Part shown: positions 47,843 through 58,580 of the stretch, piece by piece | Position numbering within the stretch: position 1 is the stretch's first letter | Layout: each line of letters starts with the position of its first letter | Assembly (NCBI GenBank): GCA_000755425.1 | Contig: BBMT01000007.1 | Location: forward strand, 1-64,000 | Direction of reading: 5' to 3' | DNA: 64,000 bases | DNA from: Vibrio maritimus | GTDB taxonomy: Bacteria; Pseudomonadota; Gammaproteobacteria; Enterobacterales; Vibrionaceae | Notes under the pieces: generated by a model | Databases searched by the model: none | What the model was told of the DNA's origin: nothing | The model's input: only the letters and a program-made list of their open reading frames with translations | Program-made: the position numbers and the translations under genes

Positions 47843-49233
47843 ATGGATAATAAAGAATACAAAAAGGTGTCGGACGCCGAGCTGGATTACATCGATGATA
47901 AAACCGCCGCGCTGCTACTCAATACGCCCACCAGTGCCCGCATGATGCTTTGGGTAATGGTGGTGTTTTTCATTTGTGCCATCGTTTGGGCGGCTTGGGC
48001 AGAAATTGATAAAGTCACCGTCGGCCAAGGAAAAGTAGTTCCCTCTTCGCAAGTACAGGTGATTCAAAACCTTGAGGCGGTCTCGTTAAGGAAATTCTTG
48101 TTCGAGAAGGGGATACAGTCACTCAAGGGCAACAGCTGCTTCTGATTGACGATACTCGTTTCCGTTCAGATTTTCGTGAACGTGAACAGCAGGTTCTCAA
48201 TCTAACAGCAAGCGTGTTGCAACTCTCTGCTTCGCTCACTAGCGTTATCATTGATGAGTCAAAATCCGGAAACGACTGGCGAGAGTCTGTCACACTCGAT
48301 ACCAATAAGCTCGCCTATCCACCTACGTTTGAAGAAAACAATAAGAGCCTCGTTTCTCGCCAAAGAGCTGAATACCGACAAGATCTTAATGAACTGCGAA
48401 ATGAGCTCTCCGTTATTGATCAACAGGTCAGACAAAAACAGCAAGATCTCGTTGAGATGCAAGCCCGAGTCCGAAACTTAAGAAACGGCTACAACCTAGC
48501 CCGAGATGAACTGAACATCACCAAGCCTCTAGCCGATGAAGGCGTCGTCCCAAAAGTTGAATTACTCAAGCTTCAGCGGCAGGTCAACGACACTAGACGA
48601 GAACTGACTTCAACGGAGCTTAAACTACCGGCACTACGCTCTGCCATCGAGGAAGCCAAACTCAGTCGTATCGATATTGCACAAAAGTTCCGCTCAGAAC
48701 AGCAAGAAAAACTCAACGAGGCACAGGATCGTCTCTCTTCCATGACAGAGTCTGCTGTTGGTCTCGAAGATAGAGTAAACCGAACAGTGGTGGTATCCCC
48801 TGTAAACGGCACGGTAAAAACACTCAACGTCAACACCGTCGGCGGCGTTATTCAGCCCGGCATGGATATTGTTGAGATAGTCCCAACCGAAGACACCTTG
48901 CTGGTTGAAGCGAAAATTGCACCCCAAGACATCGCATTTTTACGCCCAGATTTACACGCTATCGTGAAGTTCAGCGCCTACGATTTTACCAAATACGGTG
49001 GCCTAGATGGAACGCTGGAACACATCAGCGCAGATACGACTCAGGATGAAGAAGGCAATAGCTTTTATATCGTGCGAGTCAGAACCGAAAAGACTAACTT
49101 CGGTCACGATGAAACCTTGCCTATTATCCCAGGCATGACCGCATCGGTTGACATTATTACAGGCAAACGCACGGTACTGGATTACCTGCTCAAACCTATA
49201 ATAAGCGCACAAAATAATGCTCTAAAAGAGTAA
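47843..49233 (+). CDS. lapC: Type I secretion membrane-fusion protein LapC (HlyD family, one frame break)
   Basis: A HlyD-type periplasmic adaptor of the adhesin secretion system, about 463 residues. A single N-terminal membrane helix lies at residues 34-54 (MMLWVMVVFFICAIVWAAWAE), followed by VTVGQGKVVPSSQVQVIQNLEGG. A long coiled coil spans about 170-300, then VVSPVNGTVKTLNVNTVGGV and the beta barrel ending in GMTASVDIITGKRTVLDYLLKP. The frame breaks near 48077: GAGGCGG should be GAGGGCGG, restoring LEGGLVKEILVREGDTV. It is the first gene of lapC-lapG-lapD-lapB. An outer-membrane TolC-type partner is not encoded in the window. Confidence 0.92.
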
Positions 49234-49242
49234 AGGGACTTA

Positions 49243-49953
49243 GTGATAAAGAGTGAGCGAATGAGGCGTCAGCGCACCAAATTAAAGTTTGCATTAATCG
49301 GTTGTGCCGCAGCGGTAGCCTTATCGCTTGCGACAACGACTGACGCCTACACCAAACAGGAACAGCGTTGGATTAGTACAGTTACCAAGACCTACGGCGA
49401 AAGAGCGGGTAAACGTGTTCAAACGTGGCGTTCGGTGCTGGCTGGTTTACAGGGACAATCTGAGAAACAACAACTGATTGGTGTGAACGAGTTCTTCAAT
49501 CAGCTCAACTTTGTCGACGATATTCGGTTGTGGGGTAGAAAGGACTACTGGGCAACGCCGCTGGAGTTTTTAGGGAGCAATGCTGGTGACTGTGAAGATT
49601 TCACTATTGCTAAATACTTCTCGCTGCTCGAGCTCGGTATCTCCGATAAAAAGCTGCGTTTGGTCTACGTTAAGGCGATTGAGCTCAATCAATTCCACAT
49701 GGTGCTCGCCTACTACGAAACGCCACGCTCTCAACCGCTGATCTTAGACAATCTTATTGGCGAAATAAAACCCGCGTCCAAACGCGGCGATCTACTACCG
49801 ATATACAGTTTTAATGGTCGCAACTTGTGGACCATGAAAACCACTCAAGGCAAGTTAGCCGGAAAGTCGTCGAGACTAAAATTATGGAATGATTTGCGCA
49901 GTCGCGAGCGCTCATTAACGTTACGGAAACCAAAGGTAAATTACGACGAGTAA
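49243..49953 (+). CDS. lapG: Periplasmic adhesin protease LapG (transglutaminase-like cysteine peptidase)
   Basis: A calcium-dependent periplasmic cysteine protease that trims LapA-type adhesins at TAAG. It is 236 residues from the GTG at 49243, with a signal region LKFALIGCAAAVALSLATT. The catalytic triad is visible: Cys in NAGDCEDFTIAKY, His in LNQFHMVLAYY, and Asp in PLILDNLIGEI. The conserved RLWGRKDYWATPLEFLG precedes the Cys. The gene lies 10 bases after lapC and 6 bases before lapD, matching a co-regulated protease-inhibitor pair. The predicted substrate is the adhesin at the left edge of this window. Confidence 0.95.
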   Translation: MIKSERMRRQRTKLKFALIGCAAAVALSLATTTDAYTKQEQRWISTVTKTYGERAGKRVQTWRSVLAGLQGQSEKQQLIGVNEFFNQLNFVDDIRLWGRKDYWATPLEFLGSNAGDCEDFTIAKYFSLLELGISDKKLRLVYVKAIELNQFHMVLAYYETPRSQPLILDNLIGEIKPASKRGDLLPIYSFNGRNLWTMKTTQGKLAGKSSRLKLWNDLRSRERSLTLRKPKVNYDE

Positions 49954-49959
49954 ATAATT

Positions 49960-51868
49960 ATGACACTATACAGACAGCTAGTGGTCGGCATGATAGCCGT
50001 TTTTTTACTGTTATTGACGTCGGTGTTTATTATCGAAATTAACACCACAAAAGATTTTTTGGAGCGACAGCAACGCTCTGAAGTCAATAACACCATCAAT
50101 ACCGTCGGACTTGCCTTGGCGCCGTACCTCCAGTCTCAAGACAAGGTTGCGGTAGAATCGGTAATCAATGCCCTATTTGATGGCAGCACCTACTCTACGG
50201 TTCGCCTTGTATTTCTTGAAAGCGATGAAGAAATACTGCGCACATACCCTATCAAACCGAGCGACGTACCAGCATGGTTTACCAATCTTCCTCTGTTTTC
50301 GCCAATTCAGGACTCTCGCGTTGTCACGAGTGGCTGGCTGCAGTTGGCAGAGGTAGAAATCGTTAGTCACCCTGGCGAAGTATTCTCAACTTTGGCATGC
50401 GTTTGAGCGTCTTTCAGCGGCATTTTTGGGCATTCTCGTTTTAGGCTTACTCGCTATCGCATTTATCTTGCGTCGTGCCTTGAACCCTCTACGCGCCATC
50501 GTGCTTAAAATGGAACAAGTGGCCAATCGTCAGTTTGGTGATCCGCTGCTTAGACCTAGAACCAAAGATTTGATTGCTGTCGTTGATGGTATCAATAGCA
50601 TGTCGGCACACGTAGAAGAATCATTCAAACAGCAGGCGAAAGAAGCCCAAAAGCTGCGTGAACGCGCTTATATGGATCCCGTGTCTCACCTTGGTAACCG
50701 TGCTTTCTTCATGGGACAGCTCAATCAGTGGCTGAGCGAATCTTCACTGGGTGGCGTTGCCATCTTGCATGCTGAGTTTATTAAGCAGACCTATAAGAGT
50801 GAAGGTTATGAGGCTGGCGATGGACTAGTACGCGAACTAGCAGATCTGCTGTCAATGACGATTAATTTGCCAAACACCGTAATAGCTCGTATCTCGACGG
50901 ATGAATTTGGTTTTGTATTCCCAAATATTGATGAAAATGAGCTCAAGTTCGCGGCTAACAGCATCATCACTTGTATTCAAGACCTTAATGCAGACCCAAC
51001 AGGTCTTAGCAAAGCAAAAGCATCACTTGGTGTGGTGTTTAATGAAGAGCGCAAAAACTCCACGCAAATGCTGTCTGTACTGGATAACGCGCTCACTAAA
51101 GCTAAGTCAAATCCAGAAATGGACTATGGTTACATATCCAACGAGCACACCGGCGTCATCATGGGCAAACAGCAATGGCGCGCCTTGGTCGAAGAGGCCA
51201 TCAACAACGAAGAAGTCACCTTCCGCTTCCAAGCTGCCAACAGTAGCTGGGGAGAAACCTATCACCGTGAGGTGTTCTCAGCGATTGAAAAAGATGGCGA
51301 GCGCTACACGGCCAACCAATATCTATTGGCGCTTGAGCAGCTTGATGCCAGCCACATCTTCGATGAGCACGTCATCATATCGGTCATCAACAAGTTGGAA
51401 CGTGAAGAAATGTCTGATGCCATCGCCATCAACATCACGCCGACCAGTATTGCTCAGCCAAGCTTTATTCGTTGGATATCGTTAGAGCTAAGCAAGCACG
51501 CCAGTATTTGTGAGAAGCTGCACTTTGAAATACCGGAGAGCTGCTTTATCAGTAACCCGCATCACACTGCTCTATTTTGTAATGCTATTCGCAATGCGGG
51601 AGCAAGATTTGGTGTCGATAATTACGGACGCAACTTCCAGTCTTTGGAATACCTCAACGAATTTAGACCCGATTACGTGAAATTGGATTACTTATACACC
51701 CATCAACTTGATGATGAAAAACAGAAGTTTACGCTGACGTCTATTTCAAGAACAGCACACAACTTAGGTATCAAAACCATCGCCTCTCGCGTGGAAACAC
51801 AAACTCAGCTCGACTTCTTGTCTGAGCACTTTGTTGATGTGTTCCAAGGCTTTATCGTGGACAAATAA
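49960..51868 (+). CDS. lapD: c-di-GMP receptor LapD (degenerate GGDEF-EAL, one frame break)
   Basis: An inner-membrane receptor that, with c-di-GMP bound to its EAL domain, sequesters LapG through its periplasmic domain. It has TM1 at residues 8-27, a periplasmic PAS-like output domain (about 28-150), TM2 (LGILVLGLLAIAFILRR), HAMP, GGDEF and EAL domains, about 636 residues in all. The GGDEF motif reads STDEF and the EAL motif reads EVF (in HREVFSAIE), so it should be catalytically inactive, as LapD is. The frame breaks near 50380; restoring one G gives EGYSQLWHAFERLSAAFLG. It sits between lapG and lapB. Confidence 0.93.
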
Positions 51869-51882
51869 TAGGTGCAGAATCC

Positions 51883-53997
51883 ATGAAGGATCCGTTACTC
51901 AATTCGCTCATCTACATCAGTCGATATTACGGCTTAGCCAACTCCCCTGAGGCGTTGGTTAATGGCCTGCCCCTATCTTCAGGCAAACTGACTCCATTTT
52001 TATTACCACGTTCCGCTGAGCGTGCAGGTTTGGTCGCCAAAGAAAACCGGGCGGATCTGGATGCTATTCCAACCATCGTTTTTCCTGTAATTCTGCTTCT
52101 CAAAGGTGGCGATGCATGCGTACTCAACAGCATCGACAAAGAAAGAAATGAAGCAGAAGTGATCACACTTGAGTCTGGCATGGTGCCAATATCCATAGCC
52201 CTAGACGATCTGATTGCTCAGTACTCCGGTCGTTACTTCTTGGTGAAGAAACAGTTTCGCTACGACGAACGCTCCCCTGAAGTACTTAAGACCCGAGATG
52301 GTCACTGGTTTTGGGGAACCTTGTGGGAGTCAAAACGCATCTACCGTGATGTGTTGATTGCCTCACTGCTTATCAACATATTTGCCATTGCGGCGCCGCT
52401 GTTCACTCGTTTGGTTTACGACAAAGTCGTACCGAACCTTGCTTTTGAAACTCTATGGGTACTGGCGGCAGGTATCTTTATCGTCTTCGGCTTTGACTTG
52501 TTGCTCAAACTCATGCGCAGCTACTTCATTGATGTGGCAGGCAAAAAGTCTGACATTCTTATCTCATCAAAACTTTTTAGCAAGGTGATGGGCATCCGAA
52601 TGGAATCGCGTCCACCGTCCGTCGGTGCATTTGCGCGTCACTTGCAAGAGTTTGAATCGATACGAGAGTTCTTCACCTCAGCAACCATCGCATCACTGAT
52701 TGATCTACCATTTGCGCTGCTGTTTTTAGTCATCATTTGGCTGATGGCGGGTAATTTGGTGATCATCCCTATTGTCGGGGTTGTGATTCTCATTATTTAT
52801 TCGCTACTCATCCAAGGGCCATTGCGCAAAACCATCGACGAAGGGTCGCGTCTTGCCTCGCAAAAATACGCTAACTTAATCGAAAGCTTGGCAGGGCTAG
52901 AAACTGTGAAGATATTCGGCGCGCAAAGCCAATACCAGTACCGCTGGGAAGAAGCGGTCGCTCACATGGCGAACTGGAATATTAAAAGCAAGCGTATTAC
53001 TGATGGTATTCAAAATACCGCTGGCTTTGTGCAGCAGTCGGCCAATATTGGCATGATCATTCTCGGCGTTTACTTGATTGCCGAAGGTGAGCTAACCATG
53101 GGCGGACTCATTGCCGCTACCATGTTGAGTAGCCGAGCTATCGGTCCATTGGTTCAACTTTCACTGCTCTCAACTCGCTACAACCAAGCTAAATCGTCAA
53201 TGACCATTATCGAGCAAGTTATGGCAATGCCTGACGAGCAAGAAGAAGGCAAGCGCTACATTCACCGCCCTATCATTCACGGCAAAATAGAGCTGGATCG
53301 CGTCACCTTCCACTACCCAGACTCACCTATGGCGTCGATTCGGGATTTAAGCCTGACGATAGAACCAGGAGAGAAAGTGGCCATCATCGGCCGTATTGGC
53401 TCAGGAAAAACCACGCTTGAGCGGCTTATCATGGGCCTTTACCAACCAACGGAAGGACACGTCAGGATTGATGAAACTGACATTGCTCAGCTTCACCACG
53501 TGGACGTAAGGCGCAATATTGGCTGTGTACCTCAAGACTGTGCTCTTTTTTACGGCTCTATTCGCGACAACATTACTCTAGGTAGGCCTCTGGTCGACGA
53601 TCGCGACGTTATGGACGCAGCGAACCGAGCTGGTGTGACCGTCTTTACTCAGCAAGATCCAGCAGGTCTTGAAAGACAAGTGGGTGAGGGTGGCTTACTA
53701 CTCTCGGGAGGTCAAAGGCAGGCGGTGGCCATTGCTAGAGCACTCTTGGCTCGCCCACCTATCTTGATTATGGACGAGCCCACCAGCTCGATGGATAACC
53801 GATCAGAGCTGCACATTAAAACCCAGCTCAAGCAGCTCAAAGAGTCAGAAACACTGCTGCTGATTACCCACAAAACATCCATGCTGGATGTGGTTGACCG
53901 AGTCATTGTCATGGAAAAAGGCACCATCATAGCGGATGGTCCAAAAGCTCAGGTACTCAACGACTTGAGACAAGGCAAAGTCAAAGCCGCAAGCTAA
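51883..53997 (+). CDS. lapB: Type I secretion ABC transporter LapB
   Basis: A 704-residue ABC exporter for the giant adhesin. Residues 1-125 are a C39-like domain lacking the catalytic Cys (ISRYYGLANSPEALVNGLPL), as in other LapB/HlyB-type adhesin and RTX exporters. Residues 150-440 hold the membrane domain. The nucleotide-binding domain has Walker A GRIGSGKTTL, signature LLSGGQRQAVAIARALLA, Walker B PILIMDEPTSSMD and the switch His in LLLITHKTSM. The frame is intact. It is the last gene of the lap operon and is followed by a perfect terminator. It would work with LapC and a TolC-like protein. Confidence 0.95.
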   Translation: MKDPLLNSLIYISRYYGLANSPEALVNGLPLSSGKLTPFLLPRSAERAGLVAKENRADLDAIPTIVFPVILLLKGGDACVLNSIDKERNEAEVITLESGMVPISIALDDLIAQYSGRYFLVKKQFRYDERSPEVLKTRDGHWFWGTLWESKRIYRDVLIASLLINIFAIAAPLFTRLVYDKVVPNLAFETLWVLAAGIFIVFGFDLLLKLMRSYFIDVAGKKSDILISSKLFSKVMGIRMESRPPSVGAFARHLQEFESIREFFTSATIASLIDLPFALLFLVIIWLMAGNLVIIPIVGVVILIIYSLLIQGPLRKTIDEGSRLASQKYANLIESLAGLETVKIFGAQSQYQYRWEEAVAHMANWNIKSKRITDGIQNTAGFVQQSANIGMIILGVYLIAEGELTMGGLIAATMLSSRAIGPLVQLSLLSTRYNQAKSSMTIIEQVMAMPDEQEEGKRYIHRPIIHGKIELDRVTFHYPDSPMASIRDLSLTIEPGEKVAIIGRIGSGKTTLERLIMGLYQPTEGHVRIDETDIAQLHHVDVRRNIGCVPQDCALFYGSIRDNITLGRPLVDDRDVMDAANRAGVTVFTQQDPAGLERQVGEGGLLLSGGQRQAVAIARALLARPPILIMDEPTSSMDNRSELHIKTQLKQLKESETLLLITHKTSMLDVVDRVIVMEKGTIIADGPKAQVLNDLRQGKVKAAS

Positions 53998-54003
53998 AGC
54001 CAT

Positions 54004-54036
54004 AAAAAATCCCGCTCGATTTGAGCGGGATTTTTT
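54004..54036. terminator. Bidirectional terminator after lapB
   Basis: AAAAAATCCCGCTC and GAGCGGGATTTTTT form a 14-bp stem with a 5-base loop, serving lapB and the convergent porin gene. Confidence 0.95.
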
Positions 54037-54045
54037 ATACAAACA

Positions 54046-55320
54046 CTAGATAAAGATACGGGCACGTATGCCAAACACCCAGGCATGGCTTTCACTCGAA
54101 AACGCTGGATCTTTGATGTACTGAATGTCTGGTGTAATTTGAACGTGATCACCCCACTGCATGTTGTAGTAAAGCTCTGCAGCAACCTGCCTTTCCCCTG
54201 CGTTTAGAAATGTTTGTAGCGTGTCTTCATTGGTTTGGGACCAGTTAATGGCAAAGCCCAAGTTATTAGTTGGCTGACCTAAACCAAAGTAGCCCATGCC
54301 GACTGACAACGAGCGGTCATACAGGGCAACATCCCCTTCAGAAATACCACCACGAACAAATGGCATTATTTGCGGAGTAACAAATTGGCTCCAAGAGAAG
54401 TTCACACCTTGCCCTGACTCGCCACCGATGACCGTACCATCTTCCAGCACTGTTGATGACAAACTATGGCGAGAGCCCGCATCCATGTGCCAAAAGGTCA
54501 GATGCAAGTTATCCGTATAGATTTGGTCTTGAGAAGCAGTCCAGCCAATTTCTAAAGTTTTAAAGTACGCCGCGTCACCACCAAAGGCAGTGTCGAAACC
54601 ATCAAAAATGTCCTCTGATTTACCTTTCGCGTCGGCAATGCCGCCGATAATGTAGAAATTGTCACCCAGCATATGACCCGCGGAGATTGCCAACACACCA
54701 TCATCGGGTAAGCCCATCGCACCCGCACCGGTTGAAAACGCGAGATTCGTAAATCCGGACCAAGGACTTGCTAAAGCATAAACATCAACATAGTTGGTCA
54801 CATCTTGCCAACCAACAATAATGGAGCCTCGGCCATCGCTGATTTTTTGCTTCCAGTTTAGATCCGTGACTCGAAAACCTTGGTCACTGAATGCAGGTGC
54901 AATCATACCCGCGTAGCCAACTTGATCTTGGCCAAGCCATGCAAAACTTTTCGGATCAGTATCGGTGTAGCTATGTCTGTGCTCCACTTTCCACACTAAG
55001 CTACCCACATTGTCTGTACCATGGCCAAGTAGGTTCCACGAGCCATAAAGTCTTGCAACGCCTGACGCTGCATTCACGTTCGAGCCATCAACACCGTTGG
55101 GTGATTTTAGCCCCAGAGCAAAATAGTCCGCACCAAAGGTAAAGCCCTTATCCGCTAACTGATTGCGCCAATCCTTCTTTTGCTCCGTTTGCTGAGCAAT
55201 CGTATTTTCAACTGAGTCTGGGCCTTCAAAGTTAGCAGCCATAATAGAGCCTGTCGAAAGGGTACTGATGATGGCTAAACATAGGGTGGTAGGTTTTACA
55301 TTCATTAGTTGCGTACTCAT
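54046..55320 (-). CDS. OprB-family carbohydrate-type outer-membrane porin
   Basis: A 424-residue outer-membrane beta-barrel. The signal peptide ends at SIMA, before ANFEGPDSVENTI. OprB-family strings include GSLVWKVEHRHSYTD, FRVTDLNWKQKISDGRG, VGWQDVTNYVDVY and the C-terminal barrel GERQVAAELYYNMQWG, DHVQITPDIQYIKDPA, ending in the aromatic-type strand RARIFI. The start at 55320 has AGGAA seven bases upstream. OprB porins pass sugars, but annotation by family does not prove the substrate. It heads a same-strand run of exported hydrolases (amidohydrolases, M19-like), so uptake of their substrates or products is plausible. Confidence 0.85.
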   Translation of the reverse strand: MSTQLMNVKPTTLCLAIISTLSTGSIMAANFEGPDSVENTIAQQTEQKKDWRNQLADKGFTFGADYFALGLKSPNGVDGSNVNAASGVARLYGSWNLLGHGTDNVGSLVWKVEHRHSYTDTDPKSFAWLGQDQVGYAGMIAPAFSDQGFRVTDLNWKQKISDGRGSIIVGWQDVTNYVDVYALASPWSGFTNLAFSTGAGAMGLPDDGVLAISAGHMLGDNFYIIGGIADAKGKSEDIFDGFDTAFGGDAAYFKTLEIGWTASQDQIYTDNLHLTFWHMDAGSRHSLSSTVLEDGTVIGGESGQGVNFSWSQFVTPQIMPFVRGGISEGDVALYDRSLSVGMGYFGLGQPTNNLGFAINWSQTNEDTLQTFLNAGERQVAAELYYNMQWGDHVQITPDIQYIKDPAFSSESHAWVFGIRARIFI

Positions 55321-55387
55321 CGATTGATTCCTATGACAAAGTGTAATGAGTCAGGCGTTGGGTGGTTGCCATTTTGCGACATAAAAA

Positions 55388-56017
55388 TTAATTCTGATAA
55401 AGCTCGATCGATTTTGCTGTCATGGCATAGACAGTTTCGATATCGGTCGCCCCATCAACATAAGTCACATCAGCACTTTGCTTTTCTACTATCAAACGAC
55501 CGTCGACCCAGACGGGCGTATACAAGGATGTCAGCGGATAACCTTGTGGGTAATCGACCAACACAATTTGGTTAGCTGGCGGGGGCGGAGTATGAACACA
55601 GGCTCCTGATGTTGGAACCAAGAAAAATTTCGTCACCACCTCATCATCAAACTCAATAGGTGTAATGAATCCGGGAATACGATAATCCTTGTCTGCTAGC
55701 TTTAAATTAGGCTCTGTCGCGATTCGCTTGCGATATTCTGTAATCTCGGCACGCTTTGAAAACAGATACTCGATATCCACGCCTTCGGCGCCTAGCTTTT
55801 GAGTGATCTCTTTTTGTTCAGCCAGTTGCGATGGTGTCAGCTGCTTATGAGTATTCAGTCTCGCTAACGTCCCCAACTCAAAAAGCTGCTCATCGGACAG
55901 TGTCAAAAAAGGGTCTTCAATGGGGACAACATTTGGTCTTAAATCTGACCAAGAAAGCTCGTCAGCGCTAGCCAAACCACTTACTAACCCAATGAAAATT
56001 AATAGAATCGTTTTCAT
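55388..56017 (-). CDS. DUF3299 exported protein
   Basis: About 209 residues. The start at 56017 gives MKTILLIFIGLVSGLASADE as a signal peptide. The DUF3299 core is in the second half: DYRIPGFITPIEF, then the invariant-type FFLVPTSGACVHTPPPPANQIV and GRLIVEKQ. The single Cys in SGACVHTPPPP is typical of the family. Function is unknown; relatives often sit beside ABC transporter-like or lipoprotein genes. It lies between the porin and an exported amidohydrolase, with a terminator upstream, so it may be transcribed from its own promoter together with the porin. Confidence 0.85.
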   Translation of the reverse strand: MKTILLIFIGLVSGLASADELSWSDLRPNVVPIEDPFLTLSDEQLFELGTLARLNTHKQLTPSQLAEQKEITQKLGAEGVDIEYLFSKRAEITEYRKRIATEPNLKLADKDYRIPGFITPIEFDDEVVTKFFLVPTSGACVHTPPPPANQIVLVDYPQGYPLTSLYTPVWVDGRLIVEKQSADVTYVDGATDIETVYAMTAKSIELYQN

Positions 56018-56046
56018 TTCATAATTACCAAGCCAATAAAAAAACA

Positions 56047-56071
56047 TTAGAGGCAGCTAAGCTGCCTCTAA
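56047..56071 (-). terminator. Terminator of amidohydrolase 1
   Basis: TTAGAGGCAGC-TAA-GCTGCCTCTAA, an 11-bp perfect stem; on the minus strand it is followed by TGTTTTTTT. Confidence 0.92.
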
Positions 56072-56080
56072 GCACAATGA

Positions 56081-57406
56081 TTACAGGGCATTCTTATGAA
56101 TCTTCCCGTCCTTCATAATCACTTTGAACTTGTCTTGGTAGTCGTTAAGAATGGCGATATTTTCCAATGGGTTGCCCTCAATCAAGACCACATCGGCATA
56201 GGCCCCCTCTTCAATGACGCCTAGTTTTCCGTATTTATATGGGTTCATACCACCTGACCAGCTCAGTACTTCAGCTGCATTCGATGTTCCCATCTTCATG
56301 ATTTCAAAGGGCGTGAATCCGACTTTGGACATCCAAACCATATTGTCTGCTTGACGCGTGTTGTATGAAGGGCCGAACATATCGCCTCCAGTTACAATTA
56401 ACACATCATGTTTGCGAGCCCACTCAAACATCTGCTTCGCACCCGCATTCACACGTGACGCTTTTTGTTTTTGATCCGGACTAAAGAACGTAATTTTTTC
56501 CGGTTCTGCAAATGCCTCTAAAGACATCACCGCCTGCGCAGATAATGCGACACCCTCTTCTTTCATGCGCTTTATGGTGTTTTCAGAAACCAAGAAGTTA
56601 TGCTCTATGACTCTAATACCAGAGTCGATAGCGCGATTTACCGAACGATCGTGATAAGCATGAGCCATCACATAGGTGCCGTAGTCTTCAGCTACGCCAA
56701 CAATGGCTTTCATCTCTTCTTCTGAGAATTGCGTCATATGAATGGGGTCAAATTCACTAGCAACGCCACCACCCGCCATAATCTTGATCTGAGTAGCCCC
56801 AGAACGTAGGTTTTGACGTGCCGCTCTACGAGCCTCTGTCACGCCATCTACTATGTAGCCAAAGCCATGTCTTTCGAGGTCATCGACACGACCGGGAACA
56901 TCATTGAAACTGCCTGTATCTGCGTGACCGCCCGTTTGGCTCAGAAAACCACCCGCCGGATAGATGCGCGGACCATCTAACAGCCCGTTATTGATCGCTT
57001 TCGCCATTCCTAAAATATTGCAGCCAGCGTCCCTAGCCGTGGTAAAGCCTTGATCTAGGTACTGCATCATTGAGACATGCGCACGAGCGCCCATGGCCAT
57101 TTGGTCATAAGAGTCTCGTCCTACCAACATCCCTTCTTGAATACAAAAATGCGAGTGCATGTCGATAAGGCCAGGCGTCATAGTCAGCCCTTGACCATCG
57201 ATCACAACCGCGTCTTTTGCTTCGATAGGATCCGCTGAAACTTGAGTGATAAGGTTATCTTCAACCAGCACATAGTGGTCTTGGTAAAGTTTGTCCTCTG
57301 TCCCGTTAAAGACATCGACATTGGTAAATAGGGTGGTAGCTGCCGATGCCGAAAAGGCGACACCCACAGATAATGACAATGCAGCCATTGTTAACGACGT
57401 TTTCAT
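56081..57406 (-). CDS. Exported metal-dependent amidohydrolase, paralog 1
   Basis: A 441-residue member of the amidohydrolase superfamily with a signal peptide (MKTSLTMAALSLSVGVAFSASA). The metal site is visible: DMHSHF (HxH, about residue 82), a Lys in QIKIMAGGGV that could be carboxylated, HAYHDRSV, IEHNFLV and the Asp in VTGGDMFGP. Related enzymes include imidazolonepropionase-like hydrolases and Xaa-Pro-type dipeptidases, so the bond cleaved is probably an amide, but the substrate is unknown. The start at 57406 has GGGA upstream. It shares clear similarity with amidohydrolase 2 at 61.1-62.5 kb and has an adjacent AraC regulator. Confidence 0.88.
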   Translation of the reverse strand: MKTSLTMAALSLSVGVAFSASAATTLFTNVDVFNGTEDKLYQDHYVLVEDNLITQVSADPIEAKDAVVIDGQGLTMTPGLIDMHSHFCIQEGMLVGRDSYDQMAMGARAHVSMMQYLDQGFTTARDAGCNILGMAKAINNGLLDGPRIYPAGGFLSQTGGHADTGSFNDVPGRVDDLERHGFGYIVDGVTEARRAARQNLRSGATQIKIMAGGGVASEFDPIHMTQFSEEEMKAIVGVAEDYGTYVMAHAYHDRSVNRAIDSGIRVIEHNFLVSENTIKRMKEEGVALSAQAVMSLEAFAEPEKITFFSPDQKQKASRVNAGAKQMFEWARKHDVLIVTGGDMFGPSYNTRQADNMVWMSKVGFTPFEIMKMGTSNAAEVLSWSGGMNPYKYGKLGVIEEGAYADVVLIEGNPLENIAILNDYQDKFKVIMKDGKIHKNAL

Positions 57407-57555
57407 GATGCTTCCCTCGATCAATGAGGTGGGTGGATATCCTTAAGCAAACATCAAGCTTCTATGCTTATTACTTGTTTGGAAAACTATTTTTAATCTC
57501 AATAGCTAAACTTAGTTGCGCTCACTACGACATGCAAGTTGAAGACAAATCTCAT

Positions 57556-58484
57556 TTATTGCCCTTGGGCAATTTTCCTTAACTTCCACTGATAAGGCGT
57601 CTCTTGCGTCAACCGTTTGAAAGCTCTAACAAACTGCGACGGAGCGGAATAGCCCAATTGTATAGATAAATCATGAATGGAGATGTCGTACTGAAGTAAC
57701 ACCCGCTTCGCAAAGCGAACGTTAAGTTGATCTTTAATGCTTCGAAAGTTAGTTCCACATCGCTGAAGGTTTTCTTGGAGTGTTCGAGACGGATCCCGAG
57801 AACGCTGGCAAACTCACTTAACGAGAAGTTTTGCCTGCCTATATAACCCTCAAGAGCGTATTGGAAAGAGTGCTCAAAAGAGAGCCTTTCTGGGTAATTA
57901 AGCGTTATGATTTGCCGCTGGAGATCTGAGTCGCATCGAGACAGTTGGATACCCGTGCTCGCTTGCCCAAGATAAATAGCCGCCCCAGACGTATCATGCC
58001 AAGTATCGAGCAGTACATCATTGGAATGAGTAAAGCAAAAACCAGTGATCGATTGGCTATTGACGGTGTCTTGGATTAGGGATTCAAGGACGAAAAGCGC
58101 AAACAGCTCCTCTTCAAAACAAGCATGAATCGCCTCTTTGACAGAATAGATTGAGTGTAAAGAGAAAAACGTGCCTAATGATGTTTCCGAAACTTGCAAT
58201 CGATTAAAACATGACTCACTAAACATCGCCTCTAAGCTAAGTTTGTCGCTAGATTTCTGGAGCAGGGAAATGTGCTTTTTTAGCGTGACGAGAAATAGCT
58301 GGTCGCCAAGCAGCGTCCGTAGTGATTGTAGAAGCTCAGCAAAAACCACTTGAGGCAGGAATTCAGCGTCAGAAGATTCGATCGCGTAAGGGAGCAAATG
58401 CAAATCTCGCGACCCTTTTAGCTCATAAAACAAGTTGAGAAAATGCGTAAACGTCGCCTTCTTAACTAGGGGAATCCGTTCCAT
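57556..58484 (-). CDS. AraC-family regulator with arabinose-binding-like N-domain (one frame break)
   Basis: About 309 residues. The N-terminal 200 residues resemble the all-helical N-domain of OruR/ArgR-type AraC proteins (LPQVVFAELLQSLRTLLGDQLF). The C-terminal helix-turn-helix pair appears only after repair near 57788 (CGTCTCGAA should be CGTCCTCGAA): RPRTLQENLQRCGTNF, VLLQYDISIHDLSIQLGYS and PSQFVRAFKRLTQETPYQW, ending at 57556. The start has AAGGG upstream. It lies between amidohydrolase 1 and the M19-like gene and is the likely activator of one or both. Confidence 0.86.
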
Positions 58485-58580
58485 ACCTGACCCTTAATTC
58501 ACTCAAAACTCACCCTGCCATCCTGAGTGCAAAATACAAAGTGTGAGGCAACGCCCCACACCCTATTCATTCTCTATTGA

